In this document: piece by piece, positions 1 through 6,361 of the stretch
Layout: each line of letters starts with the position of its first letter
How positions within the stretch are numbered: position 1 is the stretch's first letter
The notes under the pieces: generated by a model
Told to the model about the DNA's origin: nothing
What the model saw: only the letters and a program-made list of their open reading frames with translations
Databases searched by the model: none
Assembly: GCA_934726455.1 (NCBI GenBank)
Contig: CAKVDS010000067.1
Coordinates: 1 to 6,767, forward strand
Source: an uncultured Bacteroidales bacterium
GTDB taxonomy: Bacteria; Bacteroidota; Bacteroidia; Bacteroidales; UBA932
Direction of reading: 5' to 3'
DNA: 6,767 bases
Made by a program: the position numbers and the translations under genes

Positions 1-449
1 GTGTCAGGCGCAACTTCTCCAGTACGGCTCTCGATGAAGCGGTAGCAGGAGACTATATTGTCGGAGTCCCAGAGGGTCTCGTCCTCGTGCGACAGGGAGT
101 AGTTGAGAATGCCAACGATATAGACCGGCTTCAAGTCATCCTTGTATGTATCTCCGCTCAAAAGTCCTGTATGGTAGACTCCGGCACCGTAGTAGACGCA
201 CCTCTCGAAGAAGGAGTTCTCCTGCCTGCGCTGCATCTCCACTATGAAGGTTCTGCCGTCCTCGCCGCGACAGACAAGATCCATCCTTGTGGACTTGCCG
301 TCGAGGAAGTCCGGCCCTGTCTCGCGGTCGATATATTCGAGTATGTCTTCCACTTTTGCCTCCGGCGGCAGGAGGACGTTGAGCAGGCCGATGAGCTGGG
401 CCTTGTTGCTCCTGTCGGCGAACACCTCCGTGCCTGTCCATTCTGTCAT
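1..449 (-). CDS. PDDEXK_2 / Rpn-family nuclease-transposase-like protein, C-terminus off the left edge
   Basis: The minus frame from an ATG at 449 stays open to the window edge (149 codons). It resembles the PD-(D/E)XK nuclease family transposase group (PDDEXK_2, Rpn-like), which are DNA endonuclease-fold proteins often scattered in many copies in Bacteroidota. The recognisable blocks are an N-terminal helix with NKAQLIGLLNVLLP (residues 15-28), an Asp in RMDLV (D57), the strand FIVEMQ with E71 and Q73, and FFERCVYYGA followed by KPVYIVGILNY (residues 107-117). D57, E71 and Q73 fit the nuclease core, with ExQ in place of ExK as is common in this group. An in-frame TAG lies immediately before the ATG. 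The usual family opening, about ten residues ending in a GFK-like block, is missing, so the protein may be N-terminally shortened. It is convergent in context but not in function with the sugar operon. The family is well supported; the exact start is less sure. Confidence 0.85.
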   Translation of the reverse strand, partial: MTEWTGTEVFADRSNKAQLIGLLNVLLPPEAKVEDILEYIDRETGPDFLDGKSTRMDLVCRGEDGRTFIVEMQRRQENSFFERCVYYGAGVYHTGLLSGDTYKDDLKPVYIVGILNYSLSHEDETLWDSDNIVSCYRFIESRTGEVAPD

Positions 450-492
450 CTACGACCACACCGGGTCCCGGCATCTCTTTCGCTTCACCTAT

Positions 493-538
493 GTCCCGTG
501 CGGAGATTTACGCTCAGTCCTTGACCTCGTCCCGTGCG
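493..538. repeat. Direct repeat GTCCCGTGCG, two copies 36 bases apart
   Basis: The 10-mer GTCCCGTGCG is found at 493-502 and again at 529-538. Read on the minus strand, similarity extends past the core with a one-base gap: GCACGGGAC is followed by AGGT and then AAG in both copies. The sequence CGCACGG at 556-562 is the inverse complement of the second copy's CCGTGCG (532-538) and could form a 7-bp stem with a 17-base loop. The function is unknown. Confidence 0.6.
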
Positions 539-565
539 TAAAAAGGGCTCTCGTGCGCACGGCGA

Positions 566-629
566 TGTTCCACGGACGGCAATTGTTCCACGCCACCACG
601 ATGTTCCTACCACGCCTCCCAATTGTTCC
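566..629. repeat. Cluster of four TGTTCC direct repeats at 18-22 base spacing
   Basis: TGTTCC starts at 566, 584, 602 and 624, giving spacings of 18, 18 and 22 bases. The copies come in two alternating contexts: CGATGTTCC (copies 1 and 3) and CAATTGTTCC, or its close match CCAATTGTTCC (copies 2 and 4). Three copies continue as CCACG or CCATG. On the minus strand the core reads GGAACA. The regular spacing resembles a short iteron or a degenerate tandem repeat, but nothing else supports a replication or binding function. Confidence 0.5.
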
Positions 630-634
630 ATGGA

Positions 635-649
635 CTGTCGGGATGACAG
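635..649. repeat. Small perfect hairpin CTGTC-GGGAT-GACAG
   Basis: CTGTC (635-639) and GACAG (645-649) are perfect inverse complements around the 5-base loop GGGAT. The stem is short and has no T-run on either side, so it is not a plausible intrinsic terminator. Palindromes built on GTCGGGATGAC are, to my recollection, frequent intergenic repeats in several bacteria, so this may be a remnant of a dispersed repeat. Confidence 0.4.
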
Positions 650-676
650 CCTGGCTGATCAGATGCCTGCCTGCGC

Positions 677-813
677 CCCGTCTGCCAGGTAGGAGCGGAA
701 TTGTCGGAAAAGGCTCACACCTGGATGGGGAGCAGGCCGCAGAGGGCGCTGCAGGACACATCGCCTTGCCAGGTGGGAGCGGAAACGCCTGAAACGGCTC
801 CTACCTGGACGGG
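677..813. repeat. MITE- or REP-like palindromic element with inverted ends and two internal hairpin copies
   Basis: The ends are inverted repeats. CCAGGTAGGAGC at 685-696 is a perfect 12-base inverse complement of GCTCCTACCTGG at 797-808. The match continues outward as CCCGTC (677-682) against GACGGG (808-813), once a 2-3 base insertion on the left is allowed. Inside are two direct copies of a 43-base unit, at 683-725 and 767-809, identical at 35 of 43 positions. Each unit can itself fold: copy 2 forms a 12-bp stem (769-780 with 797-808, one G-T pair) around a 16-base loop, and copy 1 forms the same stem with two mismatches. I see no open reading frame of note and no clear target-site duplication. 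It could be a small non-autonomous element, a REP doublet, or a structured RNA 3' of the operon. Confidence 0.6.
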
Positions 814-967
814 ACAGAGCGCCTATGCGGGAAAGTGGAGAGGATCGCAAGTTCCCCGCGAGTGGCGGTGAGGCCGTCCGGTGCAAGGAAAGCCGTCCGG
901 GCCCCGGCTCCCGTCAGATTATCCAGTGGGTCGGCCAGCGGCTCTGAAAAGTCAGACTGCCGGCCCG

Positions 968-2839
968 TCAGATCTTCCGGATCTTCATCGTGAATCCTCC
1001 TGAAGGGATCAGGTCGAAATCCAAGGTGGACTTCGATGAGACTCTCTTGCGGCTTATTTCCACGCTTCCGTCTTTCCCGTCTTGATATATGGTGGCTTCG
1101 AACTTGCCTTTCCCGAGGAACGAACAGCAGATGGAGAGTGCTCTCGGGTTGGTGTTGGTGATGCCACCGACATACCAGACATCGCCTTTGCGACGGGCCA
1201 CAACGGCGGACTCTCCGATCTCTCCGCAGAGGAACTCCGTCTGATCCCATACGGTAGGGAGATTTTTCCAGAACTCAAGTTCAGGGCGGAAGTGATCCTC
1301 GCCGAGGCGTTCGTTCCAGAAGAGGAACTGTGCCGGACTGTAATAGATCACGGCGAGGGCAAGGCGGTGGGCGTAACTTGTCTGGAGGGTCTTGCGGGCG
1401 AATCCCGGGGTGAAGTCTCCTGCTCCGATAGTGTAGCGAGTGTAGGGGAGCATTGTCGAATGGTCGGCGTTCGGCTCCTGCTCCGTGCCGTGGATTCCCT
1501 CCTGGGTGAGAAGGTTAGGCCACTTGCGGCTGAGCCCGTCAGGGCGGTATGCATCGTGGATGTCCACAAGAAGGTGGTATTTTGCTGCTTTTGCCACGAG
1601 CTCCTCCGTCCATTCCTGCCACTCCTGCGTGCCCACGTTGACAAACCCCGGTTTGATGCCCTTGATTCCCCATTTCTCGTAGAGAGGGAAAATCTCGTCG
1701 GCATATCTCTCACAGCCCTCATGGTTGACATACAGGAAGATGCCGACATTGTGCTCCTGACCGTATTTTATGATGGCCTGCAGGTCGAGGCCCGGGTGGC
1801 CTGGGCGTGGCTCTCCGGTGGACGGGTTGGTGACGTTCACCTTGCCGGGATAGGATTCCTGGGAGAATGCCTTGCCGTACCATCCCCAGTCGAAGATCAT
1901 ATAGTCTATGCCCATGGACTCGCAGTAGTCTATCATCTTGTAGGCTTCCGGGGTGGAGATGGTGGTCTCGCGCATGGCGGTGCCCGGTTTGATCCAGTCC
2001 GTATCCTCGATTGCGCACGGCTCGCTGAGATTGTAGGTCAGGTAATTGTTGATCATGAGGTCTCCCGCTTTGTCGGAGAGGCTCACGACTCTCCATCCGC
2101 TCTTGAGTCCGTCTTCTCCTTTGGCCTCTCCGCGCAGCCTGATCTTCAAGGTGTTGGAACGGCTGTAAGGCGCGTCCACATAGGCTCTCGGATAGTGGTT
2201 GCAGCCGGCTTCAAGGATTGCTCCGTATACTCCGTCAGCAGTCTTGCAGGTGAGCGGAAGTTCGCATCCCGGACTTACTTCGGAGGGATACTTTTTGTAG
2301 TATTTGCCCTCATGGCCGTGAGATTCCCAAACTGAAGAGAATTTAGGGAATGAGAATTCCGTATTTTCGCCTGTCAGCACGATCTTCTCAAGACCCGGCT
2401 GGGCGGGGATTTCGTAACGGAAAGCTGCCCCTTCGTCGTATGCGCGGAAAACAATGTCAAATCTGCGGCCGGGGTAGAGCGTCTCCTTGAGGGAAATCCG
2501 CATCTCGTTGTAGTTGTCAGGGTATGAAGACTGTTCTCCATAGACTGGAGACCAGCTGCCGCGGTGTTCGGAGAACTTGACATCCTCTACTGCCAGATAG
2601 TGCTTCAGTTCAGCTGTCCCGCCGAGGTCGAAGCCGAGGTGGGAGGGGAGCAGGAACGGCTTGCCGTCGTACCTGATCTCGTAGAAAGGGGAGTCTCCCG
2701 GGTAGACAGGGCCTCCTGAAGGGGCCTGGCGCAGCAGGGAAAAACCTATCTCCACCTTCCCGTCGGGAGAACTGAGCTGTTGTGCGGCTGCCCCGGTGCA
2801 CAGGCAGGCGAGGCAGGCCATAATCAATGTCTTATTCAT
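968..2839 (-). CDS. Secreted GH97 glycoside hydrolase (distal operon copy, 623 aa)
   Basis: A full-length GH97 protein. GH97 enzymes are calcium-dependent exo-alpha-glycosidases, usually periplasmic. Residues 1-19 form a signal peptide ending in TGAAA before Gln. The N-terminal beta-sandwich spans about 21-290, with AYDEGAAFRYEI near 133-144 and the likely calcium-ligand Glu in ILEAG (E210). The (beta/alpha)8 barrel spans about 290-510, and the C-terminal beta domain carries WYVGGITN (555-562). By my alignment to SusB, NHEG (E374) matches the base Glu439, GTE (E453) matches the acid Glu532, and the second base Glu508 is replaced by Asp429 in VDIHD. The position of the retaining nucleophile (Asp415 of the Bacteroides alpha-galactosidase) is Gly398. 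The pattern favours an inverting enzyme with an Asp-for-Glu exchange. The ATG at 2839 overlaps the hydrolase stop by 8 bases and has an A-rich leader without a Shine-Dalgarno. The family is certain; the substrate is not. Confidence 0.95.
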   Translation of the reverse strand: MNKTLIMACLACLCTGAAAQQLSSPDGKVEIGFSLLRQAPSGGPVYPGDSPFYEIRYDGKPFLLPSHLGFDLGGTAELKHYLAVEDVKFSEHRGSWSPVYGEQSSYPDNYNEMRISLKETLYPGRRFDIVFRAYDEGAAFRYEIPAQPGLEKIVLTGENTEFSFPKFSSVWESHGHEGKYYKKYPSEVSPGCELPLTCKTADGVYGAILEAGCNHYPRAYVDAPYSRSNTLKIRLRGEAKGEDGLKSGWRVVSLSDKAGDLMINNYLTYNLSEPCAIEDTDWIKPGTAMRETTISTPEAYKMIDYCESMGIDYMIFDWGWYGKAFSQESYPGKVNVTNPSTGEPRPGHPGLDLQAIIKYGQEHNVGIFLYVNHEGCERYADEIFPLYEKWGIKGIKPGFVNVGTQEWQEWTEELVAKAAKYHLLVDIHDAYRPDGLSRKWPNLLTQEGIHGTEQEPNADHSTMLPYTRYTIGAGDFTPGFARKTLQTSYAHRLALAVIYYSPAQFLFWNERLGEDHFRPELEFWKNLPTVWDQTEFLCGEIGESAVVARRKGDVWYVGGITNTNPRALSICCSFLGKGKFEATIYQDGKDGSVEISRKRVSSKSTLDFDLIPSGGFTMKIRKI

Positions 2840-4436
2840 AAATCAAGAATGTTCTTCTTACTGGTTCGGCTGTTTTTATAGGGTTGTCGCCTGTCCGTCC
2901 ATATTGCCAGGCTACGATTGAAACTTCTACTGGATACTTGGTCTTGGGCGGCATTTTCTCGAAGACAAGCTTGTTCCCTTCCACGCGTACCGGGCCGCAT
3001 TCTGCATAGAAGCCGACCTTGAGTCCGCTGTCCGAGGAAGCGGTCAGCGAGATGGACTTGACACCTTTTTTGACATTCTCAACAGGGGCGAAAGTGATGG
3101 TCTGGTCTTTTCCTTGAGTGAGCCGTATCGGCAGCGTTATGCGTGCCTGCTGCACGGCAGGACGATATTCGCTGTCTCCGTCATGTTTGATGCAGAAGTC
3201 CACAAACACCTCTTTCTCTTCCCATGTCGCCATCCGGTTCCATGACAGGGTCAAGGTCGTGTCGCTGGACACCACGGCCGGAGCAGCTATTATTTCAAGA
3301 TATGGCTCTCCGGATGCATGTCCGATCGGAGTCCCAGGTTCCTGGCGGCTCCACATCTTGTGTCTCGGGCTGCCGCCGTCCACTTTGTCGTAGAAGAACG
3401 GCTTGAGGTTCAAAGTAAGCCCGTCCTCTTCAGTGCGGAGTGACGGGTGGAGCTGCATGTGCGTATTCTGCTGTCTCACCGGCACGCCGTCTTGCATGAC
3501 TCCGACCAACTGCCTTTTTAGTCCTCTGAAACGTGCACCGTATTTCATGGTGGCCTGTGCCATATCTTTGTCGAAAGTCCAGAATGCCTCTGAAGGGTCG
3601 CCCTTGTATTTGCCGACTGGTGCTGGGCTGAATGACGGAGCCTCATCTCCTTTCCATCTTTCGACGAGCCAGCCTGTCTTGGTAGGATCCTGGTGTCCGT
3701 ACTTGAGGGCCTTTTTGATGAAGAGGGCGATGAATGCGTTCTTCTCCTTTGATGTCGCGAAATGTCCCTCTCCCGGGCATGCCAGCATGCCGAGTGGAGT
3801 CAGAGGATGTTCTGAGCGCTCTTTCAGCCCGTTGAACGCCCAGTTCTGTGCCGATTCGTATTCACCCATTGTTTCGAGGCAGGGGATTGTGTCAATGGTC
3901 CGGGAGCCCCAGATATCCGGACAGAAGTTGCCGTCGCGATGATACGGCCACTGCCCGCTTGTGGAGATGCAGGCCAGGACCCTCTCCGGGCGGGATGCCG
4001 CCATATAGTATGGTGCGCTTGCCGCGGCGGAGTGTCCGAGGCCGATTATGGGAGCGGTCATGAGCTCATTGTACCCGGAGATCTTCGCAAGATCCCCCAG
4101 AGCCTGGTCGAGCCCCTCCCATGCTCCGTCGGTGAAGTCGAAGAAGAGGTTGTAGCGGGGGCAGATCCAGAGTTCAGCTACGCCGAGGCGGCCCATCTCC
4201 TTGCGGAAATGCTCGTCTTCGAGGATGCTGATCTCTTCCATGTTGTGCTGGGCCACGATGACGGCCTTGACTTCCCGGCAGTTCTCCGGGATCCACAGGT
4301 ACGCCACCGGGTGCTTGTATTTCGGGGCCCGGGATGTGTTGTGCAGGTCAGTCTTCCACTGCCATATTCCATCCTGGGCAGAGGCTGCCAGACAGGACAA
4401 GGCGAGGACGATAAAAGCGATTATATGTTTTCTCAT
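2832..4436 (-). CDS. Secreted alpha/beta-hydrolase (putative esterase) with an unrecognised C-terminal half
   Basis: A 534-residue exported protein. The signal peptide ends in LAASA before Gln21. Residues 40-250 look like an alpha/beta-hydrolase core: a strand KAVIVAQHN (57-65), the nucleophile elbow GLGHSAAAS with Ser136, a strand VLACISTSG (153-161), a GEYE turn after IPCLE (E192 or E194 as candidate acid), and GEGHF with His225 as candidate catalytic His. Ser136 is the safest assignment. Residues 290-534 are rich in beta-strands (for example TTLTLSW, KSISLTA, VEVSIVAWQ) and match no family I can name; they may be a beta-sandwich or binding module. The gene starts at an ATGA overlap with the GH97 stop and ends 8 bases inside the next GH97, so it is made with both. 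The likely role is removal of an ester substituent from the glycan the operon degrades, but a peptidase or other serine hydrolase cannot be excluded. Confidence 0.8.
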   Translation of the reverse strand: MRKHIIAFIVLALSCLAASAQDGIWQWKTDLHNTSRAPKYKHPVAYLWIPENCREVKAVIVAQHNMEEISILEDEHFRKEMGRLGVAELWICPRYNLFFDFTDGAWEGLDQALGDLAKISGYNELMTAPIIGLGHSAAASAPYYMAASRPERVLACISTSGQWPYHRDGNFCPDIWGSRTIDTIPCLETMGEYESAQNWAFNGLKERSEHPLTPLGMLACPGEGHFATSKEKNAFIALFIKKALKYGHQDPTKTGWLVERWKGDEAPSFSPAPVGKYKGDPSEAFWTFDKDMAQATMKYGARFRGLKRQLVGVMQDGVPVRQQNTHMQLHPSLRTEEDGLTLNLKPFFYDKVDGGSPRHKMWSRQEPGTPIGHASGEPYLEIIAAPAVVSSDTTLTLSWNRMATWEEKEVFVDFCIKHDGDSEYRPAVQQARITLPIRLTQGKDQTITFAPVENVKKGVKSISLTASSDSGLKVGFYAECGPVRVEGNKLVFEKMPPKTKYPVEVSIVAWQYGRTGDNPIKTAEPVRRTFLIYE

Positions 4437-6361
4437 AATGCCTGATTTTTATATTTCTTTAGAGATTCCGCACTTCCCGCGACCGGCACTATCCTGACTG
4501 CCGCGCCGCCGCTGTCGCGCAGGCTGAAGCGTAGAGTGTCGCCTGAAGAGACCAGATACTTTGACACGCGGACCTTGGTGCGGGTAGGGACGGACTTGTC
4601 CCCGTCGGTGTAGATCTCTGCCACGAATTTGCCCTCCGGGAGGAAGTCGAGGCTTATCTCAGCCTGCCTTCCGGCGTTCGTGATGGTGCCGATGAACCAC
4701 TCGTCCCCGTGTCTGCGGGCCATGGTCACATATTCTCCCGGTTCGCCTTCGAGCACCTTGCTCTCGTCCCATACGGTGTAGACATCGTCAAAGAACTTGA
4801 GTTCCGGCTCGTTCTGGCTGTCGGACGGCTTGTCGTACCAGTACAGGAGCTGGAGCGGGCTGTAGTAGATGGCGGCCAGGGCCAGCTGATGTGCAGGGGT
4901 CGTCTTGATGGTCTTTGAGCGCGGCACCCCATGGGCATCCTCGTCCGCGGCGAGCTTCCCGAAATCCTGACGGTAGTAGCAGATCGTGTAGTCCGCCGGG
5001 CCGGCCACGTATCTGGTGAACGGGAGCATGGTGTTGTTGAACGCGTCCGGGAACTCCTCGTTGCCCCTCACTCCCTCCTGGGTCATGAGGTTGGGCCATG
5101 TGCGGCTGACACCCGTAGGGCGGTACTCGTCATGTATGTCCACCATCAGCCCGTATTCGGCGCACTTGCGCACTGCCTCGTGCATCCAGCGTGTCCACAC
5201 CTGCGAACCCACCTGGACGAAGCCGAACTTCACTCCGGCGACTCCCCAAGACTTGAAGAGGGGCAGGATCTCGTCGAGCTGCTGCTGGAGCGCCCGCTGA
5301 TTGACGTACAGCAGGACACCTATCCCCTTGGAACGGGCGTAATCGATCACGGCCTGCAGGTCAAGCGCGTGCGGGTCGGGGTTGCGGCGCGGGTCGAGTG
5401 TCACGGTGGTGGCATCCGAGGTCTTGTCATATTCGAATCCATACCAGCCGGCATCGAAGAGCACGTACTGGAGATTGTGCTTCTCGGCGAAGTCAACCAC
5501 GTTCCGGCCTCCTTCCGTGGTGAGCGTCACTTCCCTCATCACCTTGCCCGGCTTTATCCATGTCGGGTTCTTGATGGCGCAAGGCGGGTTGAGGTTGTAG
5601 AGAAGATAGTTGTGCTCAAGTATGTCCCCTGCCTTCTCACCGTACATCACGAACCTCCACGGGGCATCGTAAGGCGCCACGTCCTCGACCGGGCCGTACA
5701 TCGCGGCCTTTATGGTATTGGCTTTGTCGGGGGAGAGTTTGAACTTGGTGCGGACATAGTCCACTACTCCGGCCTCGCCCAGACAGGCGAAACTCCCGTC
5801 GGGAAGTTTGAGCAGAAGAGGACGGTCCGACTCTCCGTCTCCTGGCCAGTCTCGCAGCGGCAGCACGGAGTATTCCGTCTGGGCGCGCGAGGTGAAGTAG
5901 GCGAGCGTCCCCTCCGGGAGGGTGTACTCGGTATACTCGTCAGTCACCTTGAAATAGCCGCCGTATATCCGGTAGCGGAAGGCCATGCCCTCATCGTAGG
6001 CCCTCACGATGAGGGTGAAAGCCTTTTTGTCTCCGGAGTTGACATCGAACTCCCAGCTGTTGTATACATCGGGAATCTCCGCCCTCTCGCCATATACGGG
6101 CCTCCAGGAATCATTGTGCTTTCCGAACTCCCTGACATCGGCTATCTTGAGTCCGTCAAGAAGCGGTCTCCCGACTTCCAGACCGAGCGCGGAAGGCTGC
6201 ACAATCGTCTTTCCGTCCCAGGAGATGCTGTATTCTATTCTTCCCGTATCATCCTTGACCGTGAGCACCCCTTTCCCGTCGGGTGAGGTCATCGTCACGC
6301 TTTCTGCCAGCGCCGGAAGACTCACCGCCGCGCAGACTAACGTAAAAAGTATCTTTTTCAT
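4433..6361 (-). CDS. Secreted GH97 glycoside hydrolase (proximal operon copy, 642 aa)
   Basis: The second GH97 paralogue. I chose the ATG at 6361: it forms an ATGA overlap with the GH92 stop and opens directly with a signal peptide (MKKILFTLV to LPALA, cleavage before Glu20). The in-frame Met at 6385 would add eight residues before it. The N-terminal sandwich spans about 21-280, with AYDEGMAFRYRI (121-132) and GEAG (E196, likely calcium ligand). The barrel spans about 280-510, with LFDAGWYG (301-308), DIHDEYRPTG (408-417) and the acid in GNE (E435). The C-terminal beta domain carries WFIGTITN (555-562). The retaining nucleophile position is Gly380. The SusB base Glu439 position falls on Gln355-Arg356 instead of His-Glu, and the other base Glu508 is Asp411. 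Only Asp411 therefore remains as an obvious base candidate. The region 469-485 is an insertion relative to the distal copy. Substrate and stereochemistry are open. Confidence 0.95.
   Translation of the reverse strand: MKKILFTLVCAAVSLPALAESVTMTSPDGKGVLTVKDDTGRIEYSISWDGKTIVQPSALGLEVGRPLLDGLKIADVREFGKHNDSWRPVYGERAEIPDVYNSWEFDVNSGDKKAFTLIVRAYDEGMAFRYRIYGGYFKVTDEYTEYTLPEGTLAYFTSRAQTEYSVLPLRDWPGDGESDRPLLLKLPDGSFACLGEAGVVDYVRTKFKLSPDKANTIKAAMYGPVEDVAPYDAPWRFVMYGEKAGDILEHNYLLYNLNPPCAIKNPTWIKPGKVMREVTLTTEGGRNVVDFAEKHNLQYVLFDAGWYGFEYDKTSDATTVTLDPRRNPDPHALDLQAVIDYARSKGIGVLLYVNQRALQQQLDEILPLFKSWGVAGVKFGFVQVGSQVWTRWMHEAVRKCAEYGLMVDIHDEYRPTGVSRTWPNLMTQEGVRGNEEFPDAFNNTMLPFTRYVAGPADYTICYYRQDFGKLAADEDAHGVPRSKTIKTTPAHQLALAAIYYSPLQLLYWYDKPSDSQNEPELKFFDDVYTVWDESKVLEGEPGEYVTMARRHGDEWFIGTITNAGRQAEISLDFLPEGKFVAEIYTDGDKSVPTRTKVRVSKYLVSSGDTLRFSLRDSGGAAVRIVPVAGSAESLKKYKNQAL
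6358..6361 (-). promoter_or_regulatory. ATGA stop-start overlap setting the GH97 start
   Basis: On the minus strand the TGA stop of the GH92 gene (6360-6358) shares bases with the ATG of the GH97 gene (6361-6359). The same 4-base arrangement recurs at 4436-4433 between the GH97 gene and the hydrolase gene. Such overlaps usually mean translational coupling by re-initiating ribosomes. The leader before it is A-rich (ACAAAAACATTCACAAA) with no strong Shine-Dalgarno, as is usual in Bacteroidota. Confidence 0.75.

Larger units (their letters stand above)
450..967. other. Repeat-rich intergenic spacer without a supported gene
   Basis: This stretch separates the stop of the last operon gene (968) from the start of the nuclease-like gene (449). 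No frame on either strand has a recognisable protein. The open frames crossing it are low-complexity, Arg/Pro-rich shadows, and several are built on the repeats themselves. It holds a 10-base direct repeat at 493 and 529, four TGTTCC cores between 566 and 629, a small hairpin at 635-649, and the palindromic element at 677-813. A 9-base direct repeat GCCGTCCGG sits at 873-881 and 892-900. I found no hairpin followed by a T-run that would make a convincing intrinsic terminator on the minus strand, and no clear Bacteroidota-type promoter upstream of 449. Confidence 0.7.

Noticed and set aside
493..640. CRISPR array, suggested by the 36-base spacing of repeats
   Set aside because: The identical portion is only 6-10 bases, the units diverge, there are no uniform spacers, and no cas genes are nearby.
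489..761. 90-codon minus-strand open frame in the spacer
   Set aside because: It is Arg/Pro-rich, built largely from the TGTTCC and GTCCCGTGCG repeats, and has no family resemblance.
87..792. Open frames on the plus strand across the left edge and spacer
   Set aside because: The left part is antisense to the nuclease-like gene, which has clear family motifs. The right part runs through the repeats and is low complexity.
897..956. CCGGGCCCCGG (897-907) and the TCTGA/TCAGA hairpin (943-956) as operon terminators
   Set aside because: The first has a one-base centre and cannot form a proper loop. The second has only a 5-bp stem. Neither is followed by a T-run on the minus strand.
801..1250. 149-codon minus-strand open frame overlapping the 3' end of the distal GH97 gene
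   Set aside because: Most of it is the GH97 gene read out of frame. Its tail in the spacer looks protein-like by eye, but has no motif and no start of its own.
1082..2335. 417-codon open frame on the plus strand inside the distal GH97 gene
   Set aside because: It is exactly antisense to a clear GH97 coding sequence, has no recognisable family, and such long antisense frames are common in GC-rich coding DNA.
4931..6286. 451-codon open frame on the plus strand inside the proximal GH97 gene
   Set aside because: Same reason: it lies opposite the conserved GH97 barrel and sandwich, shows no domain or signal sequence, and its composition is that of a shadow frame.
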